Notes: generated by a model from the sequence alone, not told the origin. 58,693 nt of DNA from Clostridia bacterium (GCA_017936765.1 JAGBEX010000008.1:1-58693), one strand, 5' to 3'; shown: positions 10,124 through 18,443, counted from the stretch's first letter. Numbers and translations: made by a program.

Positions 10124-10781
10124 GCTCCGGCGCATAGCCGCGCTATGCCTCACGCTTTTCCTGCTGCTGCCCGCCATGCAGCAGGGCAGCGCCGCCGTGG
10201 TGGCCTGGGGCAGCCGTGGCGAGCAGGTGCGGCTGATCCAGCAGAAGCTGAAGAACTGGGGCTATTTCACCGGCAGCGTGGACGGAATCTTCGGCCGGGA
10301 GACCTACGATGCGGTGACCTGGTTCCAGCGGCAGAACGGCCTCACCGTGGATGGCCGCGTGGGCAGCGCCACAGCGGCGGCCATGGGCATATCCCTCACC
10401 GGCGGCAGCATCTCCGCAGGCACCTACCGGGAAAAGGAGATCGAGCTGCTCTCCCGGCTGGTGAACGGCGAAGCCCGGGGCGAACCCTACATCGGCCAGG
10501 TGGCGGTAGCCGCCGTGGTGCTGAACCGGGTGCGGCACGATGCCTTCCCCGACACCATCAGCGGCGTGATCTTCCAGACCGGCGCCTTCGATGCCGTGTG
10601 GGACGGCCAGTTCGACCTGGAACCCACCGCCAGCTGCATCCGCGCCGCCCGTGACGCCCTCAACGGCTGGGATCCCACCGGCGGTTGCATCTACTACTAT
10701 AACCCGGTCACCGCCACCAACCGGTGGATCCGCACCCGCGCCGTGCAGCTCACCATCGGCAAGCACGCCTTTGCCATTTGA
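10116..10781 (+). CDS. sleB: Spore cortex-lytic enzyme SleB
   Basis: 221 aa. A Sec signal peptide (about 1-27) is followed by a peptidoglycan-binding domain (about 32-90, GEQVRLIQQKLKNWGYF then FGRETYDAVTWFQ) and the SleB-type hydrolase domain (about 105-221). The motif NGEARGEPYIGQVAVAAVVLNR contains the proposed catalytic Glu at residue 119. SleB is a lytic transglycosylase acting on the muramic-lactam cortex during germination. The gene begins within the 3' end of spoIIR and is followed 9 nt later by ypeB, the usual partner needed for SleB stability and localisation. Confidence 0.95.
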   Translation: MSKLRRIAALCLTLFLLLPAMQQGSAAVVAWGSRGEQVRLIQQKLKNWGYFTGSVDGIFGRETYDAVTWFQRQNGLTVDGRVGSATAAAMGISLTGGSISAGTYREKEIELLSRLVNGEARGEPYIGQVAVAAVVLNRVRHDAFPDTISGVIFQTGAFDAVWDGQFDLEPTASCIRAARDALNGWDPTGGCIYYYNPVTATNRWIRTRAVQLTIGKHAFAI

Positions 10782-10790
10782 GGTGAATGG

Positions 10791-11999
10791 ATGAAGAAAT
10801 ATCTGACGATCACCATCGCGGCAGGGTTGGCCTTTGTGCTGGTGGGGTTCATGGCCTACCAGTCCCGGCGCATCACCATGCTGGAAAGCACCGTGGAGGA
10901 AACCTACCTCAGCGCCCTGCGTCAATCTGCCGAGGAGGCCGCCGCGCTGACCCTGGCCCTGGAAAAGGCGCAGCTCACCACCGATGCCGCCCACACCGTT
11001 CTGCTGCTGCACCACATTGGCCAAACGGCAGGCAGCGTGCAGCAGCACCTGGCCGCCCTGCCCGTCAGTCCCCAGTTGCAGCCTGTGCTGCGCTTTGCAG
11101 GGCAGCTTTCGGCACGCTCGGAGGCATGGCTGGAGGAAGTGGCCGCCACCGGGCGGCTGGCAGACCGCACCCAGTTGGAGCAGCCCCTGGCGGTTTGCTC
11201 CCAGCTCAGCAGCCAGTTGGCCCTGGCAGAAAGCGCCGCCGACCTGGAGAAGTTGACCCTGGCTGCTGATCTGTCCCAGGCTTCCGCGCCGCGACCCCTC
11301 GGCTTGCCCCAGGGGGAGATCACCCAGGAGGAGGCCATCGATATCGCTCGCAGCTTTGTGGGCGACAGCCGGGTGGAGGCTATCCACGCCGCTCCCGGCA
11401 CCAGCGGCACGCTGGCCGCCTATGGGGTCACCGTGCAGACCGCCGACGTGCAGCTGAACCTGGAGGTGACCCGCCAGGGCGGCAAGGTGCTGTGGATGAT
11501 GCCGGAAACCGCCTCCTTCCCCATCACGCAAAGCCCCCATGCTTGCCAGCAGGCCGCGGTGGATTTCCTGGCGCTGCATGGCTTCGGCGCGGTTTTGCCT
11601 GTGCATCACCAGATATACGATGGACTCTACGTGGCCAGTCTGGTGCCTGTGCAGCAGGACGTGCTGCTCTACCCGGATCTATTGCGGGTACAGGTACGCA
11701 TGGACACCGCCGAGGTGGTGGGGCTGGAGGCCCACAACTACTGGCTGAACCATGTGCCGCGCAGCCTGCCCGTGCCTGCCCTGTCGGCATCGGCTGCGCA
11801 AGCGCTCGTGGCCGACCATGCCCAGGTGGAAAACACCCGCCTGTGCCTCATCCCCCACCAGGATGCGGAGGTGCTGTGCTATGAGATCACCGCCACCCAC
11901 AACGGCGAGAACTACCTCATCTACATCGATGCGCAAAGCGGCCGGGAGATAGAGCTGCTGAAGACCATCACCATTGAGAATGGTTTCCTCACCGCCTGA
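10791..11999 (+). CDS. ypeB: Germination protein YpeB
   Basis: 402 aa. One N-terminal membrane helix (about 5-22) is followed by a long helical region and C-terminal PepSY-type domains (around 177-265 and 330-395, for example QEEAIDIARSFVGDSRVEAIHAAPG and YLIYIDAQSGREIELLKT). YpeB is the inner-spore-membrane partner of SleB. It directly follows sleB, as in Bacillus. It is shorter than the usual 440-450 aa, mainly in the N-terminal helical part. The downstream sORF begins 18 nt after its stop, so the transcript probably continues into the spoVA genes. Confidence 0.92.
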   Translation: MKKYLTITIAAGLAFVLVGFMAYQSRRITMLESTVEETYLSALRQSAEEAAALTLALEKAQLTTDAAHTVLLLHHIGQTAGSVQQHLAALPVSPQLQPVLRFAGQLSARSEAWLEEVAATGRLADRTQLEQPLAVCSQLSSQLALAESAADLEKLTLAADLSQASAPRPLGLPQGEITQEEAIDIARSFVGDSRVEAIHAAPGTSGTLAAYGVTVQTADVQLNLEVTRQGGKVLWMMPETASFPITQSPHACQQAAVDFLALHGFGAVLPVHHQIYDGLYVASLVPVQQDVLLYPDLLRVQVRMDTAEVVGLEAHNYWLNHVPRSLPVPALSASAAQALVADHAQVENTRLCLIPHQDAEVLCYEITATHNGENYLIYIDAQSGREIELLKTITIENGFLTA

Positions 12000-12017
12000 C
12001 CCGAAAGGAGGATGCCC

Positions 12018-12143
12018 ATGGAACGCTTCGGCACGCCCATCCATGCCCTGGACCACCAGCCCCGCCCCGGCGAGCGGGAGAGCCGTTTCCCCCAGCCCAA
12101 GGATCGCACCATGCACCGCCCAAAGGAGGATGCTCATGTTTGA
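12018..12143 (+). CDS. Small 41-aa ORF between ypeB and spoVAC
   Basis: ATG at 12018 follows AAAGGAGG (12004-12011) with ideal 6-nt spacing. The ORF encodes 41 aa (MERFGTPIHALDHQPRPGER, then basic, proline-rich residues ending DAHV) and stops at 12141-12143, overlapping the spoVAC start by 8 nt. The peptide is rich in Arg, Pro and His and has no membrane segment. The perfect ribosome-binding site and coupling overlap argue for translation. I do not recognise a family. It may be a spore-specific small protein or a translation-coupling leader. Confidence 0.6.
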   Translation: MERFGTPIHALDHQPRPGERESRFPQPKDRTMHRPKEDAHV

Positions 12144-12612
12144 CAAAAACGCCAAGCCCTCGCCCCAGCGGCAGCGCCAGCTGGACCGCTACAAGCAGCT
12201 GGTGGAGCGCCTGTCCCCCAACTCCGATATGGGCAAGGGGTTATTCCGCGCCTACTGGGTGGGCGGCGCCATCTGCGCCTTCGGGCAATTTTTGCAGGAG
12301 GCGGGCAAAATGTGGCTGGGCATGAACAACACCGCCGCCAGCACCTTTTGCTCCACGGTGCTGGTGCTGCTCACGGCGCTGCTCACCGGCATCGGCGTGT
12401 GGGACAAGATCGGCCAATACGCCGGAGCAGGCGCCTTCGTCCCCATCACAGGGTTTGCCAATGCCATGGTGTCCCCCGCCATCGAATTCCGGCGGGAAGG
12501 CCTGGTGCTGGGGTTGGGTGCCAAGCTGTTCACCATTGCCGGGCCGGTGCTGGTGTGGGGCATCAGCACATCGGTGGTGGTGGGCATCATCTATGCCATA
12601 TGGCCCTGGTAG
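12136..12612 (+). CDS. spoVAC: Stage V sporulation protein AC
   Basis: 158 aa membrane protein with about four helices. The family motifs LFRAYWVGGAICAFGQFLQ and AGAGAFVPITGFANAMVSPAIEFRREG are clear. SpoVAC is part of the SpoVA channel of the inner spore membrane, needed for dipicolinic acid uptake in sporulation and release in germination, and acts as a mechanosensitive channel in Bacillus. The start at 12136 has AAAGGAGG 6 nt upstream; an in-frame ATG at 12130 is too close to that site. It is followed 12 nt later by spoVAD. Confidence 0.96.
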   Translation: MFDKNAKPSPQRQRQLDRYKQLVERLSPNSDMGKGLFRAYWVGGAICAFGQFLQEAGKMWLGMNNTAASTFCSTVLVLLTALLTGIGVWDKIGQYAGAGAFVPITGFANAMVSPAIEFRREGLVLGLGAKLFTIAGPVLVWGISTSVVVGIIYAIWPW

Positions 12613-12624
12613 GAGGGATCGATC

Positions 12625-13650
12625 ATGCAAGGAACCATTGAGCTGCGCCATCGTCCCCGGCTGTGCATGGGGGCGGCCATTGCCGGAAAAAAGGAAGGCG
12701 AAGGCCCCCTGGGCAAAGGCTACGACCAGATCATCGAGGACGACCTTTTCGGCGAGGAAAGCTGGGAGAAGGCGGAGTGCCGCTTCTTTTACACAGCGGC
12801 GGACACCTGCATCCGCAAGGCCGGGCTGACCCATCAGCAGGTGGACGTGATGCTGGGCGGCGACCTGCTGAACCAGATCACCTCCGCCTCCATGGCGGCG
12901 CGGGAGCTGAAGATCCCCTTCCTTGGGCTGTACGGTGCCTGCTCCACCATGGCCGAGAGTCTGTGCATCGGCGCCATGCTGGTGGATGCAGGCCATGTGC
13001 GCACCGCCCTGTGCGCCGCCAGCAGCCACTTCTGCTCCGCCGAGCGACAGTACCGCTTCCCCCTGGAATACGGCAACCAGCGCACTCCCACCGCCCAATG
13101 GACGGTGACAGGCTCCGGCGCCAGCCTGCTTTCCTCCGACGAGCGGCTTCCCACCATTGCCCGCTGCACCCATGTGACCATTGGCCGGGTCACCGACCTG
13201 GGCATTGCCGATGCCAACAACATGGGCGCGGCCATGGCTCCCGCCGCCGCCGATACCCTCACCCGCCACTTTGCCGATACCTGCCGCAGCCCTGCCGACT
13301 ACGACCTGATCATCACCGGCGACCTGGGGCGGGTGGGGCACGACATCCTGATGGAGCTGATGAAGGAGCGGGGGCATCCGCTGATCTTCGAGCGCTACAT
13401 GGACTGCGGCTTGCAGGTCTTTTCCCCGGAGCAGGACGTTCACGCCGGGGGCAGCGGCTGCGGCTGCTCGGCCATTGTGCTGAACAGCCACATCCTGGCA
13501 CGGCTGAAGGCCGGGGAATTGCAGCGGGTGCTGTTCATGGCCACGGGGGCGCTTTTGTCCACCACCACCTGCCAGCAGGGTGAGACCATCCCCGGCATTG
13601 CCCACGCCATTGTATTGGAGGGAGACGCTTCATGCTCTGGAACCTGCTGA
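12625..13650 (+). CDS. spoVAD: Stage V sporulation protein AD
   Basis: 341 aa, the expected length. It has a thiolase-like fold: GLYGACSTMAESLCIGAMLVDAG is the remnant nucleophile region and GHDILMELMKERG lies in the C-terminal half. SpoVAD binds dipicolinic acid directly and is the soluble, membrane-peripheral subunit of the SpoVA channel. The start follows TAGGAGGG. Its 3' end overlaps spoVAE by 19 nt, a strong sign of coupled translation. Confidence 0.97.
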   Translation: MQGTIELRHRPRLCMGAAIAGKKEGEGPLGKGYDQIIEDDLFGEESWEKAECRFFYTAADTCIRKAGLTHQQVDVMLGGDLLNQITSASMAARELKIPFLGLYGACSTMAESLCIGAMLVDAGHVRTALCAASSHFCSAERQYRFPLEYGNQRTPTAQWTVTGSGASLLSSDERLPTIARCTHVTIGRVTDLGIADANNMGAAMAPAAADTLTRHFADTCRSPADYDLIITGDLGRVGHDILMELMKERGHPLIFERYMDCGLQVFSPEQDVHAGGSGCGCSAIVLNSHILARLKAGELQRVLFMATGALLSTTTCQQGETIPGIAHAIVLEGDASCSGTC

Positions 13651-13991
13651 AAGCCTTTGTGGTGGGCGGCGCCATTTGCACCCTTGGCGAGGTGCTGGTG
13701 CTGAAAACCAAGCTCACCCCCGCCCGCATCCTGGTGGGGTACATCGTGGCCGGGGTGCTGCTCAGCGCTGTCGGCCTTTATGCGCCCCTGGCGGAGTTCG
13801 CCGGGGCAGGCGCCACCGTGCCCCTCACAGGCTTCGGCCACGCCCTGACCAACGGCGTCAAGAAAGCCGTACAGGAGATCGGCTTCATGGGCGCCTTCAC
13901 CGGCGGGCTGACCGCCACCGCCGCAGGCATCGCCGCCGCGGTGTTCTTCGGCGCGCTGGCGGCGCTTTTGTTCAAGCCGAAGGCAAAATAA
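13632..13991 (+). CDS. spoVAE: Stage V sporulation protein AE (SpoVAEb type)
   Basis: 119 aa, hydrophobic with three to four helices. It shows the family motif AFVVGGAICTLGEVLVLKTKLTPARILV and a paralogous copy of the SpoVAC motif (FAGAGATVPLTGFGHALTNGV). It is the third member of the minimal SpoVAC-AD-AE channel set. The ATG lies inside spoVAD behind GGAGGGAG. The spoVAA, AB, AEa and AF genes of Bacillus are not in this window; reduced sets are common in Clostridia. Confidence 0.96.
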   Translation: MLWNLLKAFVVGGAICTLGEVLVLKTKLTPARILVGYIVAGVLLSAVGLYAPLAEFAGAGATVPLTGFGHALTNGVKKAVQEIGFMGAFTGGLTATAAGIAAAVFFGALAALLFKPKAK

Positions 13992-14010
13992 CACAGTACA
14001 CGAAGAAAAC

Positions 14011-14066
14011 TTGCATTTTGCCTCCTTTCAGAGTACAATGATGATGATTTATTATGTCATCATCAT
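14011..14066 (+). promoter_or_regulatory. degV promoter with overlapping inverted repeat
   Basis: TTGCAT (14011-14016) and TACAAT (14034-14039) are 17 bp apart. An inverted repeat ATGATGATG/CATCATCAT (14038-14046 and 14058-14066, 11-nt spacer) starts at the -10 and covers the transcription start, a typical repressor position. It could also fold as an RNA hairpin at the 5' end. Confidence 0.6.
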
Positions 14067-14097
14067 CCCATCTGGCAAACAAGGAGGTTATCAGGGA

Positions 14098-14970
14098 ATG
14101 AGCTACATTCTTATGACGGACAGCGACAGCGATCTGCCCTTCGCCCTGCAACAGGAGATGAACATCCCCGTGGTGCAGATGCCCTATATCCTTGAGGGTA
14201 AGGAGTACCTGGACGATCTGGGGCAGTCCATGGACTACAAGACCTATTTCGACAAGATGCGCAACGGCGCAACGCCCACCACTTCCGCGCTGAACGAGAC
14301 CATCTACCTGGAATACTTCGAGCCGATCCTGCAGGAAGGCAAGGATCTGCTTTTCATCGCCTTTTCCAGCCAGCTCAGCGGCACCATCAACGCCATTTAC
14401 GCCGCCCGGGAGCAGCTGATGGAAAAGTACCCCGAGCGTAAGTTCACCGTGGTGGACACCCTGTCCATTTCCGGCCCGCAGACGCTGCTGGTCATCAAGG
14501 CCCACGAGATGTACATCACCGGTGCTTCCATGGAGGAAGTGGCCGCCTGGCTGGAGGAAAACAAGCTCCGCGCCCAGGCCTGGTTCACCGTGGACGACCT
14601 GAAGTACCTCAAGCGCGGTGGTCGTGTGTCCCCCGCCGCTGCCGCCATCGGCACCCTGCTGGACCTGAAGCCCATCCTCACCGAGACCTGCGAGGGCAAG
14701 CTGGCCGCCGCCGAAAAGGTTCGTGGCCGCCGCAAGGCCATGAATTTCATTGTTGACAAGGCCGTTGAAAACATCGAGGATCAGAAGGAGTCCATTGCCC
14801 TGCTGCTCCATGCCGATGCCCCCGAGGACGCTGCCCGCCTGAAGGAACTGGCCCAGGCCAAGCTGCCCGAGCTGACCATCCGCATTGAAAATGTCGGCCC
14901 TGTGATCGGCGCCCACGCTGGCCCCGGCACCCTGGCCCTGTGCTTCATGGGCAAGAAGCGCCCCATGTAA
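14098..14970 (+). CDS. DegV family fatty-acid-binding protein
   Basis: 290 aa. The N-terminal domain opens with ILMTDSDSDLP and contains the AFSSQLSGTINAIYAA segment; the C-terminal domain contains LKRGGRVSPAAAAIGTLLDLKPIL and ends with HAGPGTLALCFMG. DegV/FakB proteins present a bound fatty acid to the kinase FakA so that acyl phosphate enters phospholipid synthesis. No fakA is nearby, which is common. The start at 14098 has AAGGAGG 8 nt upstream; an upstream in-frame ATG at 14011 lies within the promoter. It is followed by a palindrome cluster. Confidence 0.93.
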   Translation: MSYILMTDSDSDLPFALQQEMNIPVVQMPYILEGKEYLDDLGQSMDYKTYFDKMRNGATPTTSALNETIYLEYFEPILQEGKDLLFIAFSSQLSGTINAIYAAREQLMEKYPERKFTVVDTLSISGPQTLLVIKAHEMYITGASMEEVAAWLEENKLRAQAWFTVDDLKYLKRGGRVSPAAAAIGTLLDLKPILTETCEGKLAAAEKVRGRRKAMNFIVDKAVENIEDQKESIALLLHADAPEDAARLKELAQAKLPELTIRIENVGPVIGAHAGPGTLALCFMGKKRPM

Positions 14971-14985
14971 AACCCACACCATTTC

Positions 14986-15241
14986 AGAGGAGGCACCGCC
15001 TCCTCTATTGCGTATCAACAAAGTGGCAGAGCCACTTTGTTGAGGAATTGCGCTCCATCACTGTGTCCGGCGCAAGCGCCGTCCACGGTCGTTCCTCCGC
15101 GTAAGGAATGTTTCCGGCAGAGCCGGAAACGCCCCGCCCCGTCGGCAAAGCCGCCGGATACGATTACAGTCAGAGACGCTGCGGCGTCTCCGACACCTCT
15201 CAGGTTTTCAACAAACTGCAGAGGAGGCACCGCCTCCTCTA
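14986..15241. repeat. Cluster of GC-rich palindromes filling the degV downstream gap
   Basis: At least five hairpins are packed in 256 bp: AGAGGAGGC/GCCTCCTCT (14986-15006), a perfect 12-bp stem CAACAAAGTGGC/GCCACTTTGTTG with loop AGA (15016-15042), CGGCGC/GCGCCG, GTTTCCGGC/GCCGGAAAC with loop AGA, and GAGACGC/GCGTCTC. The first module is repeated exactly at about 15221-15241. The gap (14971-15274) holds no gene that I can support. The structure resembles mosaic mobile palindromes (REP/MITE-like). Confidence 0.75.
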
Positions 15242-15274
15242 TTCTGTCTTTTGGCTTGCAAAGGAGGCAACACC

Positions 15275-16981
15275 ATGCAACCCATGAATCTCCACCAGAT
15301 GCCCTACACCTGCCGTGGCTCCTACATGGTGCTTTCCCATGTGGTGGAAAACTATCAGGGGCGCGGCAACAGCGAAGGCCTGTATCTGCGCACCATCCAC
15401 AACTCCGCCAACACGCCGCTGATCGCCAAGGTGTCCCTGCAGCTGGAGGGAATGGGTGACCCGCAGCTGGACGGCACCGCGCTGCACTTTGATGGCACCG
15501 CTGGCAGCCTCCGCTTCTGCTTTGCCGATGCCCAAACCCTGCTGATCCAGGGCAGCGCAGGCGCAGGCCTCCAGCTGGACTTTCTCACCGAGTGCGGCCC
15601 CTATGACTACATCTACGAATTGGAGCATCATGGGCAGACGCTGTACATGGCCAACTGCTACAAAAACAACAACCGCTACCTGATTTATGTGCAGGAGGGC
15701 TGCTGCCAGCTGGATCAGCGCTGGGAGGAAAGCAGCTCGCTGTATTCCCGGCTGAACATCGGCGGAGAAAAAGGCTTTCTGTGCATGGTGAAGGAGATCG
15801 AGACCGAGTGGGATCAGCAACTTCCCCACTGGGACTTCGATGCCGCCCGCCAGAGAACGGAGCAGGATCTCCAGGCCTATCTGGCGGATATGCCCGCCCT
15901 TGCTCCCGCCTATCAGCAGATGGGGCACATGGCGGGATATCTCAACTGGAGCAGCATCGTTCGCCCGGATGGCTTCCTGAAGCGGGAGGCCATGTATATG
16001 TCCAAGAACTGGATGACCAATGTGTGGAGCTGGGATCATTGCTTCAATGCCCTGGCGCTGGCCTATGGTCAGCCAGAGCTGGCCTGGGACGAGTTCATGA
16101 TCATGGCAGACTTCCAGGATGCCTCCGGCCGCCTGCCGGACAGCATCAGCGACAGCAAGATCATCTGGAACTACTGCAAGCCCCCGGTGCATGGCTGGGC
16201 GCTGCGCCGGATGCTGCGCCACATGACCCTCACCGCCGAGCAGACCCGGCAGGCCTATGATTTCCTGGACAAATGGACTTGCTGGTGGATGAACTACCGC
16301 CGCCACAATGGGCTGTATTACTACAACCACGGCAACGACTCCGGCTGGGACAACGCCACCGCCTTTGCGGTGCTGCCCCCGGTGGCCACGCCGGAATTGC
16401 AGGCGGATATGATCGTGCAGATGCAGGTGCTGGCCGACCTGGCTGCCCATCTGGGCATGAACAGCGAGGCCGCCCGCTGGCAGCAGGAGGCACAGGCACA
16501 CCTGGCGCTGTTTCTGGATAAGTGCTTCCGCAATGACCTGCCCGTGGCCATCCAATGCAGCACAGGGGAGATCGTGGAATGCCAGAGCCTTTTGCCCTAT
16601 GAGGTGCTGGTGCTGGGCGAATCCCTGCCCCTGCGCATCCGGGAGGCCATCATCCAGGTACTGAAGAGCGACAGGTTCCTCACCGCCCATGGCTTTGCCA
16701 CCGAAAGCCCTGCCAGTCCCCTCTACAGGGACGATGGCTACTGGCGCGGCCCCATCTGGGCGCCCAGCACCATGCTGCTGGTGGACGGCCTCGACCAATG
16801 CGGCGAAATGGACTTCGCCCGGGAGATCGCCCGCCGGTTTGCCGATATGGTCTGTCTGAGCGGCTTTGCCGAGAACTTTGACGCCAAGACCGGCGCCGGG
16901 CTGCGTGACCTGGCCTACACCTGGACGGCCAGCGTGGCCATTGTGCTGGCCAAGGATTACCTCACCGATCAGGAAGGATAA
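15275..16981 (+). CDS. GH63/MGH-like (alpha/alpha)6 glycoside hydrolase
   Basis: 568 aa with no signal peptide, hence cytoplasmic. An N-terminal beta-rich region (about 1-190) precedes an (alpha/alpha)6 barrel. Conserved patches are WSWDHCFNALALA, GRLPDSISDS, NDSGWDNAT and YWRGPIWAPSTMLLVDGL, which match the GH63/mannosylglycerate-hydrolase-like and trehalase-like barrel families. It probably releases a hexose from an alpha-linked small glycoside. The start at 15275 has AAGGAGG 8 nt upstream. A PfkB kinase follows after 6 nt, suggesting that the released sugar is phosphorylated. The exact substrate is unknown. Confidence 0.78.
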   Translation: MQPMNLHQMPYTCRGSYMVLSHVVENYQGRGNSEGLYLRTIHNSANTPLIAKVSLQLEGMGDPQLDGTALHFDGTAGSLRFCFADAQTLLIQGSAGAGLQLDFLTECGPYDYIYELEHHGQTLYMANCYKNNNRYLIYVQEGCCQLDQRWEESSSLYSRLNIGGEKGFLCMVKEIETEWDQQLPHWDFDAARQRTEQDLQAYLADMPALAPAYQQMGHMAGYLNWSSIVRPDGFLKREAMYMSKNWMTNVWSWDHCFNALALAYGQPELAWDEFMIMADFQDASGRLPDSISDSKIIWNYCKPPVHGWALRRMLRHMTLTAEQTRQAYDFLDKWTCWWMNYRRHNGLYYYNHGNDSGWDNATAFAVLPPVATPELQADMIVQMQVLADLAAHLGMNSEAARWQQEAQAHLALFLDKCFRNDLPVAIQCSTGEIVECQSLLPYEVLVLGESLPLRIREAIIQVLKSDRFLTAHGFATESPASPLYRDDGYWRGPIWAPSTMLLVDGLDQCGEMDFAREIARRFADMVCLSGFAENFDAKTGAGLRDLAYTWTASVAIVLAKDYLTDQEG

Positions 16982-16987
16982 GCGCTT

Positions 16988-17881
16988 ATGTCTCTGCTGT
17001 TCATTGGTTCCACCGTGGCGGATGTGATCATCCGCACGCCCCGCCTGCCCTACACCGGGGATGATGTGAACATCACCTCCCAGCAGGTGTCCCTGGGCGG
17101 CTGCGCCTACAATGCCTTCCACGCCGCCCGCATCACCGGGCTTGGGGAGTGCGTGCTGTTTTCCCCGGTGGGAACGGGCATCTGGGGGGATTGGGTGCGC
17201 GCTGCGCTGGCACAGCGGGGCGTGACCACGGTCATCCCCCCGGTGGATGCCCCCAACGGCTGCTGCTATTGCCTGGTGGAGCCGGACGGCGAGCGCACCT
17301 TCCTGTGCGAGCATGGCGCGGAGTACGCCTTCCGGCCGGAGTGGTTCCAGGCGCTGCCGGAGTTCGACGGCGTGTACGTCTGCGGGCTGGAAATCGAAGA
17401 GCCTACGGGCGAGGTGATCCTCCGCTGGCTGGAGCAGCACCCGCCCCGGCGGCTGTATTTTGCACCGGGGCCGCGCATCCTGCACATCCCGCCGGAGAAA
17501 ATGGCGCGGCTCATGGCGCTGGGTGCGGTGTTCCACCTGAACGAAGCGGAAATCTGCCACTTCACCCGCTGCGAAGAGGTTTCCCAGGCCGCACGGATGC
17601 TGCACAGTCTGACGCAGAACGATGTGATCGTCACCCTGGGCGACCGGGGCGCCTACGTGCTGTCCGCTGAAGGCGAGGCCATCGTCCCCGGGGTACCCGC
17701 CCAGGTGGTGGATACCATCGGTGCCGGGGACGCCCACATCGGTGCGGTGATGGCACACGAAACCGCCGGGCTGCCCCTTGCCGAGGCCGTTGCCCGCGCC
17801 AACCGCATTTCTGCCGCCGTGGTGAGCCAATCCGGCGCAGAGCTGACCCCCGAAGCCTACAAACGATTATTGGAGGAATGA
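16988..17881 (+). CDS. PfkB family carbohydrate kinase
   Basis: 297 aa ribokinase-fold kinase. It has the N-terminal GG signature region (VSLGGCAYNAFHAARITG) and the C-terminal PfkB signature DTIGAGDAHIGAVMA, where the Asp of GAGD is the catalytic base. The TLGDRGAYVLS segment matches the ATP-binding part. The substrate could be a sugar or nucleoside. Its position 6 nt behind a cytoplasmic glycosidase favours a hexose or other sugar. It is followed 3 nt later by the deacylase gene, so the three genes form one operon. Confidence 0.88.
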   Translation: MSLLFIGSTVADVIIRTPRLPYTGDDVNITSQQVSLGGCAYNAFHAARITGLGECVLFSPVGTGIWGDWVRAALAQRGVTTVIPPVDAPNGCCYCLVEPDGERTFLCEHGAEYAFRPEWFQALPEFDGVYVCGLEIEEPTGEVILRWLEQHPPRRLYFAPGPRILHIPPEKMARLMALGAVFHLNEAEICHFTRCEEVSQAARMLHSLTQNDVIVTLGDRGAYVLSAEGEAIVPGVPAQVVDTIGAGDAHIGAVMAHETAGLPLAEAVARANRISAAVVSQSGAELTPEAYKRLLEE

Positions 17882-17884
17882 CCC

Positions 17885-18355
17885 ATGAGCATTGCCCATG
17901 TCCGTGACTATCTCAAGCAATTCGGTGCCGATGGCCGGGTGATGGAGTTCGAGGTCTCCAGCGCCACGGTGGAGCTGGCTGCCCAGGCCCTGAACTGCGA
18001 GCCCTGCCGCATTGCCAAGACCCTCTCCTTCATGGTGGGGGAGCAGCCCATTCTCATCGTGGCGGCGGGGGATTGCCGCATCGACAACCGCAAATTCAAG
18101 GAGACCTTTGCCGCCAAGGCCAAGATGATGACCGTCGAGGAGCTGGATCGCTTCACCGGGCTGCAGTTCGGCGGCGTGTGTCCCTTCGGCATCCCGGAGA
18201 ACGTGACCATCTACCTGGATGAAAGCCTGCGCCGCTTTGAAACGGTGTACCCCGCCTGCGGCTCCTCCAACTCCGCCATCGAGCTGACCCTGCCGGAATT
18301 GGAGCAGTTCAGCCATGCCAAGGCCTGGGTGAATGTGGGCAAGGATCCCGCTTGA
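17885..18355 (+). CDS. YbaK/EbsC-type aminoacyl-tRNA deacylase
   Basis: 156 aa single-domain protein of the YbaK/ProX editing family. VELAAQALNCEPCRIAKTLSFMVG contains the conserved Lys that positions the aminoacyl ester, and GGVCPFGIPENVTIYLDESL is the family's GG-PFG signature. These enzymes hydrolyse mischarged Cys-tRNA(Pro) or Ala-tRNA(Pro) in trans. The start follows TTGGAGG. It is the last gene of the glycosidase-kinase operon, with no obvious functional link. Confidence 0.9.
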   Translation: MSIAHVRDYLKQFGADGRVMEFEVSSATVELAAQALNCEPCRIAKTLSFMVGEQPILIVAAGDCRIDNRKFKETFAAKAKMMTVEELDRFTGLQFGGVCPFGIPENVTIYLDESLRRFETVYPACGSSNSAIELTLPELEQFSHAKAWVNVGKDPA

Positions 18356-18391
18356 TTAAAGAATCCTCATGATTTTCTAATCATTCTCCCC

Positions 18392-18420
18392 TTGGAAGCC
18401 CCCTTCCATTATGGTAGACT
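18392..18420 (+). promoter_or_regulatory. Candidate promoter of the 92-aa membrane protein
   Basis: TTGGAA (18392-18397) and TAGACT (18415-18420) are 17 bp apart, ending 23 nt upstream of the start codon, with AGGAGG in between. Confidence 0.55.
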
Positions 18421-18443
18421 GCTAAGCGTAGGAGGAATGAATC

